DNA from: Ascidiaceihabitans sp047624005
GTDB taxonomy: Bacteria; Pseudomonadota; Alphaproteobacteria; Rhodobacterales; Rhodobacteraceae
Reading direction: 5' to 3'
Assembly: GCA_047624005.1 (NCBI GenBank)
Contig: JBLHPE010000008.1
Location: forward strand, 6,395-70,394
DNA: 64,000 nucleotides
Shown: positions 25,639-34,055 of the stretch, piece after piece
How positions within the stretch are numbered: the first letter of the stretch is position 1
How the letters are laid out: each line of letters begins with the position of its first letter
Notes under the pieces: model-generated
Database searches by the model: none
The model's input: the letters and a program-made list of their open reading frames with translations, nothing else
What the model was told of the DNA's origin: nothing
Translations under genes and position numbers: made by a program

Positions 25639-26073
25639 ATGTTTGCAGAACTCCTTAAGCGCTTGACCGCTCCCGCCCCCACCCAATTACTTGACGCTGA
25701 TGCACGGCTTGCCCTGACCGCATTGTTGGTGCGGGTTGCACGAACTGATGGTGAATATGACGCGCAAGAAATGGCGCGCATTGATACAATCACCACCTCC
25801 CGCTACGGCCTAGACGATGCATCGGCTTCGTCCCTACGCAGCGACGCCGAACAACTTGAATCCGAAGCCCCCGACACCGTCCGTTTTACCCGCGCGATCA
25901 AAGATGCCGTCGCCTATGATGACCGCGTCGGCGTCATCGAAGCGCTGTGGCAGGTTGCTTTAGCAGATGGCGAGCGTAGCGATGACGAGGATACCGTTTT
26001 GCGGCTTGTATCCAGCTTATTGGGTGTCACGGACCGCGATAGTGCCCTTGCACGTCAAAGGGTTACGCCTTGA
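25639..26073 (+). CDS. TerB-family protein
   Basis: This 144-residue all-helical protein resembles the tellurite-resistance TerB fold. It has two repeats with acidic helix caps, VARTDGEYDAQEMARID and VALADGERSDDEDTVLR, the metal-binding acidic motifs of the family. It has no membrane segment. No other ter genes are present, so a tellurite role is not implied; stand-alone TerB proteins are widespread. Its stop overlaps the TTG start of the following PhnD-like gene. Confidence 0.85.
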   Translation: MFAELLKRLTAPAPTQLLDADARLALTALLVRVARTDGEYDAQEMARIDTITTSRYGLDDASASSLRSDAEQLESEAPDTVRFTRAIKDAVAYDDRVGVIEALWQVALADGERSDDEDTVLRLVSSLLGVTDRDSALARQRVTP

Positions 26074-26831
26074 ATCAAAAAGGGGTTGCATCCCTTGGGA
26101 TGTACGATTTTCTGCATGTTTCAGCGGCCAATGACCAGTTTTGGGGATTGATCCGCGACCATCTTGGATACGGTCCTGATCACCTGAACCGGGACATGAA
26201 AGCGTGGGACATTTGGCAAAGCCCTGAGTTGGTATTTTCTCAAACTTGTGGGCTGCCATTTCGCGCCAGACTTCACGACAAAGTGCAGCTTGTTGGCACA
26301 CCCGATTATGGGATCGAAGGCTGTCCTGCTGGGCATTACAACAGTGTCATCGTAGTCCACAAAAATTCTGCGTTAGCGGATGTAAATGCGCTCGCGACCA
26401 AACGCCTTGCCTACAACGAGGGTCTGTCCCAATCGGGGTGGGCCGCGCCATATGCGCATATGAAAATGGTTGCCATATCTTTTGAAATCGGCCCTTGCAC
26501 GGGAAGTCACAAAGCGTCGGCACAAACCGTGGCAAATGGCCAAGCAGACTTTGCCGCCCTTGATGCCCTGACTTGGAAAATGCTGCAATTGGACGATCCA
26601 GAAACGACACAACATCTTCGGGTCATTGCAACTACGAAGCCAACACCAGCATTGCCATTCATCACCTCCCTGAACCAAGATGCCAAAGCCATCGCATACG
26701 CTGTTGGCAAAGCAATCGACGCGCTGCCAACACAAACACGGGATGCGATTCACTTGAAAAGGGTGGTCCAACTGCCGCCAAGCGCCTATCTCGCAATTGC
26801 AATTCCCCCCTCGCCGGAACTGATACTGTAA
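26070..26831 (+). CDS. PhnD/SsuA-like substrate-binding protein without signal peptide
   Basis: The 253-residue type-2 periplasmic-binding-protein fold is related to phosphonate/phosphite binding proteins: ASLGMYDF at the start, VGTPDYGIEGCPAGHYNSVIVV, RLAYNEGLSQSGW, QADFAALDALTW. There is no signal peptide, and the TTG start overlaps the TerB stop; the ATG at 26100 would cut into the conserved first strand. No permease or ATPase of the phosphonate type is adjacent. A cytoplasmic ligand sensor or a mis-started secreted protein are both possible. Confidence 0.75.
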   Translation: MNQKGVASLGMYDFLHVSAANDQFWGLIRDHLGYGPDHLNRDMKAWDIWQSPELVFSQTCGLPFRARLHDKVQLVGTPDYGIEGCPAGHYNSVIVVHKNSALADVNALATKRLAYNEGLSQSGWAAPYAHMKMVAISFEIGPCTGSHKASAQTVANGQADFAALDALTWKMLQLDDPETTQHLRVIATTKPTPALPFITSLNQDAKAIAYAVGKAIDALPTQTRDAIHLKRVVQLPPSAYLAIAIPPSPELIL

Positions 26832-26946
26832 CGTCATCCGTCATTTGAGGCAAAAAACAAGTCATACTCTGACTTTCCAAGTTGCAAAAAGCTTTGCTTT
26901 CGCCTCCTAATAACTGGTGGACAGAATAACGAAGTAGATCATCACC

Positions 26947-27726
26947 TTGACGCAAACCGCCCAACCCGTCATCGAAATACAAAATCTTCATAAGGCCTAT
27001 GGCAACTTGGAGGTTCTAAAAGGCGTCGATATATCCGCCAAACGCGGCGACGTCGTATCGTTGATCGGATCGTCTGGGTCAGGCAAATCTACATTGCTGC
27101 GCTGCTGTAATCTGCTTGAAGACAGCCAACAGGGCGAAATCCTATTCAAGGGTGAACCGGTGACTTGGCGCGGTACAGGTCACAACCGCCGTCCCGCAGA
27201 CAACAAACAAGTGCTGCGCATCCGCACCAACCTGTCGATGGTCTTTCAACAGTTCAATCTGTGGGCCCACATGAGCATTCTTCAAAACGTCATGGAGGCC
27301 CCTTTGACCGTTCTGAAGCGGGACAAAGATGAGGTCGAGGCATCCGCGCGCCAATATCTGGACAAGGTTGGTATCGGAGACAAATGTGATGTGTTTCCAG
27401 CCCAGCTATCAGGTGGCCAACAACAACGTGCGGCCATTGCACGCGCATTGTGTATGGAACCTGAGGCTTTGTTGTTTGACGAACCAACATCAGCGCTTGA
27501 TCCAGAGTTGGAACAAGAGGTTATAAAAGTTATCAAGGATTTAGCAGCCGAAGGGCGCACCATGATGATCGTGACACATGACATGAAGTTGGCTGCTGAT
27601 GTATCGGATCACACTGTGTTCCTGCATCAAGGGCTGATTGAAGAACAAGGCCCGCCAGAAACATTGTTTGGCGCACCAAAATCCGAACGACTGCGTGGGT
27701 TCCTATCAGCAACCCAACCCCACTAA
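26947..27726 (+). CDS. ABC transporter ATPase, polar amino acid/polyamine type
   Basis: This 259-residue ATPase is of the GlnQ/HisP class. Visible motifs are Walker A GSSGSGKST (about residues 39-47), the Q-loop VFQQFNLW, the signature LSGGQQQR, Walker B LLFDEPTSALD and the switch His in MIVTHDM. An insertion around residues 75-90 (TGHNRRPADNKQ) is typical of the histidine/octopine-type subgroup. The start is TTG 26947, with no better codon. It leads an operon with the binding protein (27775) and two permeases. Confidence 0.93.
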   Translation: MTQTAQPVIEIQNLHKAYGNLEVLKGVDISAKRGDVVSLIGSSGSGKSTLLRCCNLLEDSQQGEILFKGEPVTWRGTGHNRRPADNKQVLRIRTNLSMVFQQFNLWAHMSILQNVMEAPLTVLKRDKDEVEASARQYLDKVGIGDKCDVFPAQLSGGQQQRAAIARALCMEPEALLFDEPTSALDPELEQEVIKVIKDLAAEGRTMMIVTHDMKLAADVSDHTVFLHQGLIEEQGPPETLFGAPKSERLRGFLSATQPH

Positions 27727-27774
27727 CCAAACTAAACCAACAAAAACAAAAAACCACCAATGGGAGACACCAAA

Positions 27775-28497
27775 ATGAAAAACCTAATCCTTACAACCGC
27801 TGCGTTGGCTATCACTGCCTCTATGACATTCGCAGACGGCCACGCCGTTGTACGCATGGGCACCGAGGGCGCATACCCTCCATATAACTTCATCAACGAT
27901 GCTGGCGAAGTAGACGGCTTTGAACGCGAATTGGGCGACGAGCTTTGCTTGCGTGCTGAATTGACTTGCGAATGGGTCACAAACGAATGGGATAGCATTA
28001 TCCCAAACCTCGTATCTGGCAACTACGACACAATTATCGCAGGTATGTCGATCACAGACGAACGTGATGAGGTCATTGATTTCACCCAAAACTACACCCA
28101 ACCTGACCCATCCAGCTACTTGGCAGCCTCTGCTGACGCTGACATCAAAGGCGGCGTGATCGCGGCTCAAACAGGCACCATCCAAGCATCATTCGTTGCA
28201 GCCTCTGGTGCGACACTTGTTGAATTCGCCACTCCAGAAGAAACAGTTGCAGCTGTTAAAAATGGCGAAGCAGACGCGGTTCTTGCTGACAACGCTTACC
28301 TGAAGCCAATCGCAGACGAAGATGGCGACCTGCAGTTGTTAGAGCAACAAGAACTAATTGGCGGCGGCGTTGGTATGGGCGTTCGTGAAAGCGACGGCGA
28401 GTTGAGAGGCAAATTCGATGCCGCAATCCAATCCATGAAAGACGACGGCACATTGAATGCGCTAATCGAAAAATGGGAAGTCGGCGAACAGTTCTAA
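27775..28497 (+). CDS. Periplasmic amino-acid/amine-binding protein of the ABC transporter
   Basis: The 240-residue family-3 solute-binding protein has a Sec signal peptide (MKNLILTTAALAITASMTFADG). GTEGAYPPYNFIN, GDELCLRAELTCEWV (a disulfide-capable pair), GNYDTIIAGMSITDERDEVIDFTQNY and AADAVLADNAYLKP-like segments follow. It delivers the ligand to the two following permeases. ATG 27775 follows GGGAGA at good spacing. Negative residues around the ligand cleft would suit a basic or amine ligand, consistent with the downstream ligase/oxidase genes, but the exact ligand is not readable. Confidence 0.92.
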   Translation: MKNLILTTAALAITASMTFADGHAVVRMGTEGAYPPYNFINDAGEVDGFERELGDELCLRAELTCEWVTNEWDSIIPNLVSGNYDTIIAGMSITDERDEVIDFTQNYTQPDPSSYLAASADADIKGGVIAAQTGTIQASFVAASGATLVEFATPEETVAAVKNGEADAVLADNAYLKPIADEDGDLQLLEQQELIGGGVGMGVRESDGELRGKFDAAIQSMKDDGTLNALIEKWEVGEQF

Positions 28498-28501
28498 GAC
28501 A

Positions 28502-28867
28502 ATGTGGGGGCTGATCTCATCTATTCAAAGACGGTTGGCCCCCAAACCTACCGCAGGTTTTGTATTTCGAGTGCGCTCAATATTTGGCTTGCGTTCAGCA
28601 ACCTTTGCAGCGCGCATGACAACTTATATCGCTGATGATCTAAAAACTGGACTTGAAGCCACGATTGCCGTTCGAGAGGCAGATTTTGAAATCGCTGAAG
28701 AATATGCTCTTGGTTCGGCCCGCAAGATGGCCCCAAATTCGGAATTCTCAATTATGAGTGTACGCACGGCGGATGAGCGAGACCTCCCAAATGGCTGTCA
28801 AATATATGTTAGAGACAAACGACATTTCGGCTTTCCGCGGCGTAAACACCACCTAATGGATCATTAA
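28502..28867 (+). CDS. Doubtful 121-residue ORF between binding protein and permease genes
   Basis: The ORF fills the 374-base gap almost exactly: its ATG is five bases after the binding-protein stop and its TAA five bases before the permease GTG. It encodes a basic N-terminus and a short amphipathic region, with no family I recognise. There is no ribosome-binding site, and the first 43 bases form a large stem typical of an untranslated intercistronic hairpin. It may be non-coding. Kept because its fit between the genes is close. Confidence 0.3.
   Translation: MWGLISSIQRRLAPKPTAGFVFRVRSIFGLRSATFAARMTTYIADDLKTGLEATIAVREADFEIAEEYALGSARKMAPNSEFSIMSVRTADERDLPNGCQIYVRDKRHFGFPRRKHHLMDH
28505..28544 (+). 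other. Intercistronic stem-loop after binding-protein gene
   Basis: TGGGGGC (28505-28511) pairs with GCCCCCA (28538-28544) around a 26-base loop. Such hairpins after binding-protein cistrons often protect the upstream mRNA and give the binding protein its higher expression than the permeases. Confidence 0.5.
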
Positions 28868-28871
28868 GCCA

Positions 28872-29759
28872 GTGTTCAACTTCTGCACAGACCCAAGCCT
28901 CTTGCCTGATTGGCAATGGATGGCCTGTTACCTAACCACCGGCAAACACATGTCGATCTATTGGTCCGTGTTGACGGTTCTATTGCTGCTTGCCGTTACA
29001 GCCCCAACCGCCCTTGCCTTTGGCTTTGCCGGTGCATCGGCTGCACGGTCCCGCTTACCCCCCGTTTCATGGTTGGGACGCGGCTACATCGCGATTGTCC
29101 GCGGCGTTCCCGACATCGCATTTTTCTTATTTTTCGTCATCGCCCTTGATCAAATCATAGAGTACGTGCGCCACCGTGCGATCTGCCCTGATTGGCCAGA
29201 ACCCGTGCGCCAAGGCAGCGATTTTGTCGTCTGTCAGGCCGCCAAAATGCCGCTGGGAAATGCGTCACAATGGGTGCACGAAAGCTATGGATTTGCGATT
29301 GCAGTTTTCACATTTGCAATAGTCTTTGGCGCGTTTGCAGCCAACGTTTTACACGGCGCTATGGGTGCCGTTCCCCGCGGACAGATTGAGACTGGCGAAA
29401 GTTATGGTATGACGCATCGCCAGACATTCTGGCGCATTTTGGTCCCGCAGATGTGGGTCTATGCCCTGCCCGGCCTGTCCAACCTTTGGATGGTCCTGAT
29501 CAAAGCAACGCCCTTGCTGTTCTTGCTTGGAATTGAGGACATCGTTTATTGGGCGCGTGAATTGGGGGGCATCAAAACTTCGCGGTTCACTGCATACCCG
29601 CATGGCGATTGGCGGATGTGGTATTTCCTTGCTCTGCTGGTTTTTTACCTCATCTTCACCCGTGTTTCTGAAGTCGCGTTGGACCGTTTGATGTCACGCC
29701 TCACACGCGGACAAGCAACCACAGGCGGCGAAGCACAGCGCAAGGGTGGCATCATATGA
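28872..29759 (+). CDS. ABC transporter permease 1
   Basis: This 295-residue inner-membrane permease is of the amino-acid (HisMQ) type. It has about five to six helices, the EAA-like loop GQIETGESYGMTHRQTFWRILVPQM, and an RGVPDIAFFLFF segment in the second helix region. A long periplasmic insertion with cysteines (AICPDWPEP...FVVCQAA) lies between helices 2 and 3. GTG start. Its stop overlaps the next permease start as ATGA. It forms the channel with permease 2, driven by the ATPase at 26947. Confidence 0.92.
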   Translation: MFNFCTDPSLLPDWQWMACYLTTGKHMSIYWSVLTVLLLLAVTAPTALAFGFAGASAARSRLPPVSWLGRGYIAIVRGVPDIAFFLFFVIALDQIIEYVRHRAICPDWPEPVRQGSDFVVCQAAKMPLGNASQWVHESYGFAIAVFTFAIVFGAFAANVLHGAMGAVPRGQIETGESYGMTHRQTFWRILVPQMWVYALPGLSNLWMVLIKATPLLFLLGIEDIVYWARELGGIKTSRFTAYPHGDWRMWYFLALLVFYLIFTRVSEVALDRLMSRLTRGQATTGGEAQRKGGII

Positions 29760-30565
29760 GCGCCTGTACCCAAACCATAATGGACTACGGTCTTCGGGCT
29801 GTTGGTATCGGTGAACGGTTGTTGCCGCGTGAAGATTTCACGCTGTGCCAACAGTTCACGTTGATCGGATCTGGGATGATCTGGAACGTTTATTTCGGGA
29901 TCATTGCATTGGTCTTTGGCTTTATGTTCGCAACACTTTTAGCAGTGGGCAAAGCATCAAGACAGCGCATCTTCCGCAAACCAGCCGAGTGGTTTATCTT
30001 CCTCTTTCGTGGATCACCGTTGTTTATCCAATTCTTTTTCGGCTACTTCTTGTTCCTCAAACTTAAAACCGTCTTTCCAATCTTTGCCCCGTTTACAGCT
30101 GCGTGGCTTGGCGCTTTGGTTGTGCTATTCCTGAACACATCCGCCTATTCAGCCGAGATTTTTCATGGCGCATTAAAATCGATTCCCAAAGGTGATGTTG
30201 AAGCGGCAGATGCCTACGGCTTGTCCGGGTGGCCTCGATTTAAACGCGTGATCTGGCCGACGATGCTGCGCCTTGCGTGGCCTGCATATACTAACGAAGC
30301 GATCTTTTTATTCCACGCAACAACACTAGTGTTTTTCAGCGGTTTTCCTGCATGGCAGCAACGTGGTGATGCGCTTTATTACGCCAGTTATTTTGCGGAT
30401 AAGACCTTTAATCCCTTCATTCCCTACCCAATTTTGGCAGGCTATTTCATCATCTTGACCCTGTGCGTGATTGGCTTGTTTGGCTTTGTGAACCGTCGCC
30501 TAAATCGCCACTTACCCGCCAACACACGCCAAAAATTACGTATTCGCCCAAATCTTATCCGGTAG
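29756..30565 (+). CDS. ABC transporter permease 2
   Basis: This 269-residue HisMQ-type permease has FLFRGSPLFIQFFFGYF in an early helix and the EAA loop KGDVEAADAYGLSGWPRFKRVIWPTMLR. It starts within the stop of permease 1 (ATGA). The N-terminal part carries TMDYGLRAVGIGERLLP before the first helix, and it ends with a basic tail. Together with permease 1 it makes a heterodimeric channel. The next gene is the first glutamine-synthetase-like ligase, 63 bases downstream, probably on the same transcript. Confidence 0.92.
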   Translation: MSACTQTIMDYGLRAVGIGERLLPREDFTLCQQFTLIGSGMIWNVYFGIIALVFGFMFATLLAVGKASRQRIFRKPAEWFIFLFRGSPLFIQFFFGYFLFLKLKTVFPIFAPFTAAWLGALVVLFLNTSAYSAEIFHGALKSIPKGDVEAADAYGLSGWPRFKRVIWPTMLRLAWPAYTNEAIFLFHATTLVFFSGFPAWQQRGDALYYASYFADKTFNPFIPYPILAGYFIILTLCVIGLFGFVNRRLNRHLPANTRQKLRIRPNLIR

Positions 30566-30628
30566 TTCCATTGACAAATGTGCCTCCGGCGGAAGTTTAT
30601 TGGGCAAAATGAACAAGGGACTTTCGTC

Positions 30629-31948
30629 ATGAACTTAACCGATCTGCAAACCTTTCGTGTGGTTGCCTGCGACTTAAACGGTCAAATGCGGGGTAAGGTT
30701 GTGCCAGGGGCTTACGCGGACAAGCTGGCATCTGGCGCGGTGCGTATACCACTTTCGGTCTTGAACGTAGACCTTTGGGGTGCAGATATTGAAGGCAGTC
30801 CACTGGTTTTTGATACGGGTGACGCGGATGGTATGTTGTTCCCAACCGAGCGTGGGGCGATGCCGACCCCTTGGTTGGAGACACCATCCGCTCTTGTACC
30901 GATGGCCCTTAACCAAGATGACGGCACCCCTTTTGCCGGAGATCCACGTCATGCCTTAGCCCGTGTTCTAAAGCAGTTTGAGGCAAGAGGCTGGCAGGTG
31001 GTTGCCGCAACTGAAATGGAATTCACCTTGGTGGATGACAGCGGTGCGACACCTACCCCCCCAAACGATCCGCGCAATGGCTTTCCCTTGGATGGGGCCG
31101 AGATACTGTCGATGTCCCAAATGGATGCATTTGCTGCATTCTTTGATGACCTTTACGCTGGTGCGGCCGCGATGGATATCCCTGTGGAAACAGCCACCTC
31201 CGAAGCAGGTGTTGGCCAATTCGAAGTTACGATGAAACACGGCCCCGCGATGCAAGCTGCTGACAATGCGTGGTTGTTCAAAACCTTGGTCCGTGGATTG
31301 GCCCACCAACATGGAATGGCGGCAACGTTTATGGCCAAGCCTTACGCAGACGATGCGGGCAATGGGATGCATGTTCATTTCTCGGTGCTTGACGCCGCAG
31401 GACACAATGTTTTTGACAACGGCGGGCCTGAGGGTACGGATACTTTACGTCAGGCGGTCGCTGGATGCCTAGCTGCGATGCCTGCAAGCAGCCTGATTTT
31501 TGCGCCTCACGGGAATTCTTATGAACGTTTGGTTGAAGGGGCGCATGCGCCAACCTCAGCTGCGTGGGGATATGAAAACCGCACGGTTGCGATCCGTATT
31601 CCTGGTGGTCCAAGTGCCGCCCGCCGGATCGAACACCGCACAGCTGGCGGAGATATCAATCCATATCTCCTTTTGAGTGCTGTCCTTGGGGCTGCAATGA
31701 TTGGTGTATCAGACCAAATGACGCCCTCTGCGCCCGTCACTGGCAATGCATATGACACAGCCGATTTACCAAAATTGGCAAAGGATTGGGCCAGTGCTGT
31801 TGATATGTTTGAGACTGACCCGCTAATTGCCCGCATCTTCAATCCGCTGTTGATCGACAACCTCGTGCGTTGCAAACGTCAGGAAATCGAAAAATTTGAT
31901 CAAATTTCTGCTGAAACCCATTGGCGTACCTTACTAGAGCGTGTTTAA
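30629..31948 (+). CDS. Glutamine-synthetase-family ligase 1 (gamma-glutamyl-amine ligase candidate)
   Basis: The 439-residue GS-fold protein has the metal and ATP motifs: ATEMEFTL, TSEAGVGQFEV, GNGMHVHFSV, APHGNSYERL, ENRTVAIRIPGG and RIEHRTAGGDINPYL. It lacks the adenylylation-loop Tyr of GlnA and is shorter, as in ligases that glutamylate amines. ATG 30629 follows AAGGGA. Sitting after an amine/amino-acid ABC transporter and before a second GS-like gene and a FAD oxidase, it probably attaches glutamate to an imported amine. The specific substrate is not known. Confidence 0.85.
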   Translation: MNLTDLQTFRVVACDLNGQMRGKVVPGAYADKLASGAVRIPLSVLNVDLWGADIEGSPLVFDTGDADGMLFPTERGAMPTPWLETPSALVPMALNQDDGTPFAGDPRHALARVLKQFEARGWQVVAATEMEFTLVDDSGATPTPPNDPRNGFPLDGAEILSMSQMDAFAAFFDDLYAGAAAMDIPVETATSEAGVGQFEVTMKHGPAMQAADNAWLFKTLVRGLAHQHGMAATFMAKPYADDAGNGMHVHFSVLDAAGHNVFDNGGPEGTDTLRQAVAGCLAAMPASSLIFAPHGNSYERLVEGAHAPTSAAWGYENRTVAIRIPGGPSAARRIEHRTAGGDINPYLLLSAVLGAAMIGVSDQMTPSAPVTGNAYDTADLPKLAKDWASAVDMFETDPLIARIFNPLLIDNLVRCKRQEIEKFDQISAETHWRTLLERV

Positions 31949-32001
31949 GGATCATGAACGCCCCTAAAAATGTGTACTGATGGGGCAAAAAATGGTGCAT
32001 T

Positions 32002-32685
32002 ATGAAAATCGGATTACTGCAAGCGGGCCACTTTGTGCCGGAACTGCAATCGGAACTGGGTGATTACAGGGCACTTTATGCCCGCCTATTAGATGGCCAC
32101 GGACCTGAATTTGAAATTGAGACGTTCAGCGTTGTGGATATGGAATTCCCTCAAGATATCAATGTCGCGGACGGGTTTCTGATCAGTGGATCAAAACACG
32201 GCGCTTATGAAAATCACGCTTTTATCCCCCTGCTTGAGGATTTAATCCGCGCCATTCACGCATCAGGCAAACCGTTGATTGGTGTCTGTTTTGGACATCA
32301 GATCATTGCCCAAGCCTTGGGTGGCAAAGTCGAGAAATTCGACAATGGATGGTCTGTAGGTCGCGTCGAATATGACATGGAGGGGCAAGAGTTTGCGCTG
32401 AATGCATGGCATCAGGATCAGGTTGTTGAAGCACCTGTCGGGGCAAAAACGGTAGGATCGTCTCCCTTTTGCGCCCATGCGGCGCTTGCCTACGGTGATC
32501 AGATTTGGACTATGCAACCCCATCCAGAATTTGAAAGCGCTGCGATTGAGGGCCTGCTTCGCCTTCGTGGTGGATCCGTAAAACCAGATCGATTGGCGCA
32601 TGCCAAAGATCAACTTTCTGCGACAAACAACAATGCCGAAATTGGCCAAAAAATGGCTTCGTTCTTTATGAAAGAGAGGGCCTAA
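32002..32685 (+). CDS. Class I glutamine amidotransferase (gamma-glutamyl hydrolase candidate)
   Basis: The 227-residue stand-alone glutaminase-fold protein has nucleophile Cys in LIGVCFGHQIIAQALGG, and His and Glu of the triad in TMQPHPEFE. The sequence is closer to the GuaA-type amidotransferase fold than to E. coli PuuD. In a gamma-glutamylation pathway the role would be to hydrolyse the gamma-glutamyl product at the end, freeing glutamate. The stop overlaps the ATG of the second GS-like ligase (TAATG), so they are coupled. Confidence 0.85.
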   Translation: MKIGLLQAGHFVPELQSELGDYRALYARLLDGHGPEFEIETFSVVDMEFPQDINVADGFLISGSKHGAYENHAFIPLLEDLIRAIHASGKPLIGVCFGHQIIAQALGGKVEKFDNGWSVGRVEYDMEGQEFALNAWHQDQVVEAPVGAKTVGSSPFCAHAALAYGDQIWTMQPHPEFESAAIEGLLRLRGGSVKPDRLAHAKDQLSATNNNAEIGQKMASFFMKERA

Positions 32686-34046
32686 TGGCCACCGAATGGA
32701 ATGACGGGCTGCCCGAAGCCGCCAAAGAATATTTAAAAGACCGCCGGCTGGACGAAGTCGAATGCATCATTTCCGACCTTCCCGGCATCGCGCGCGGTAA
32801 AGCAGTTCCTGCCAAAAAATTCATGCGTCAAGAATACTTCCATCTGCCCGACAGCATTTTTTATCAAACCATTACGGGTGGCTGGGGCGAAGCGGCAGGC
32901 GAAGGTGGATTTACTGAAAAAGACATGATCCTACGCCCCGACATGAGTACGGCAACAGCAGCGCCGTGGACCGGCGACTGGACATTGCAAGTCATCCACG
33001 ATGCCTTCGATCGCAACGGTGAGGCGGTGCCATTTTCCCCACGCAACGTTTTGAAACGTGTCGTGAAAATGTACCGCGACAAGGGCTGGGAACCGGTCGT
33101 GGCCCCGGAAATGGAATTCTTCTTAGTCGCTCGTAATATTGATCCTGCGCAAGAGATCAAGCCAATGATGGGCCGCTCTGGTCGTCCTGCGGCTGCGCGT
33201 CAGGCCTATTCTATGACCGCTGTTGATGAATTTGGCCCAGTAATTGACGACATCTATGACTTTGCAGAGGCCCAAGGTTTCGAAATCGACGGCATTACTC
33301 AGGAAGGTGGCGCGGGTCAGCTCGAGATCAATCTTTTGCACGGTGATCCGGTAAAACTAGCGGACGAAGTGTTCTACTTTAAACGTCTGATCCGCGAGGC
33401 TGCATTGCGTCACGACTGCTATGCGACCTTTATGGCCAAACCGATTGCCGATGAACCAGGGTCTGCCATGCACATCCACCATTCAATCCTTGATATCAAA
33501 ACTGGCGCAAACATCTTTTCCGATGATCAAGATGGAGAAACCGAAGAATTCTTCCATTTTATCGCTGGCCTACAAAATCACATGCCGTCTGCTTTGGCCG
33601 TTATGGCACCTTATGTGAACAGCTATCGTCGTTACGTCAAAGACCATGCCGCCCCGATCAATCTGTCTTGGGCACGCGACAACCGCACAACTGGAATTCG
33701 TATTCCATTATCATCGCCGAACGCACGCCGTGTTGAAAACCGATTGGCTGGCATGGATTGTAATCCTTATCTTTGCATCGCTGCATCGCTTGCCTGTGGT
33801 TACCTTGGCCTGATGGAAAAACACCAACCTGACAAACAGTTCGAAGGGGATGCTTATGCCGGAGAAGAAGATATTCCGCGCGTACTGGGCGAGGCATTGG
33901 ACCTGTTTGAAGCTGCAACAGATTTGCATGACGTTCTTGGGCCAGAGTTTGCACGTGTCTATTCCATCATCAAACGTGCTGAATATGACGAGTTTCTTCA
34001 AGTCATTTCCCCGTGGGAACGCGAACATTTACTGCTCAACGTATAG
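32685..34046 (+). CDS. Glutamine-synthetase-family ligase 2 (PuuA-like)
   Basis: The 453-residue GS-fold ligase has motifs LPGIARGKAVP near the N-terminus, APEMEFFL, QEGGAGQLEINLLHGD, GSAMHIHHSIL, APYVNSYRRY, DNRTTGIRIP and RVENRLAGMDCNPYL. The N-terminal and central segments resemble gamma-glutamylputrescine synthetases. It is clearly divergent from ligase 1 (30629), so the two probably act on different amines or steps. Its start lies in the stop of the amidotransferase gene, and the FAD oxidase follows nine bases later. Confidence 0.87.
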   Translation: MATEWNDGLPEAAKEYLKDRRLDEVECIISDLPGIARGKAVPAKKFMRQEYFHLPDSIFYQTITGGWGEAAGEGGFTEKDMILRPDMSTATAAPWTGDWTLQVIHDAFDRNGEAVPFSPRNVLKRVVKMYRDKGWEPVVAPEMEFFLVARNIDPAQEIKPMMGRSGRPAAARQAYSMTAVDEFGPVIDDIYDFAEAQGFEIDGITQEGGAGQLEINLLHGDPVKLADEVFYFKRLIREAALRHDCYATFMAKPIADEPGSAMHIHHSILDIKTGANIFSDDQDGETEEFFHFIAGLQNHMPSALAVMAPYVNSYRRYVKDHAAPINLSWARDNRTTGIRIPLSSPNARRVENRLAGMDCNPYLCIAASLACGYLGLMEKHQPDKQFEGDAYAGEEDIPRVLGEALDLFEAATDLHDVLGPEFARVYSIIKRAEYDEFLQVISPWEREHLLLNV

Positions 34047-34055
34047 GCCAAACCC

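Noticed and set aside
25639..26073. Tellurite-resistance operon
   Set aside because: Only a TerB-fold protein is present; no TerC, TerD or TerZ homologue is nearby.
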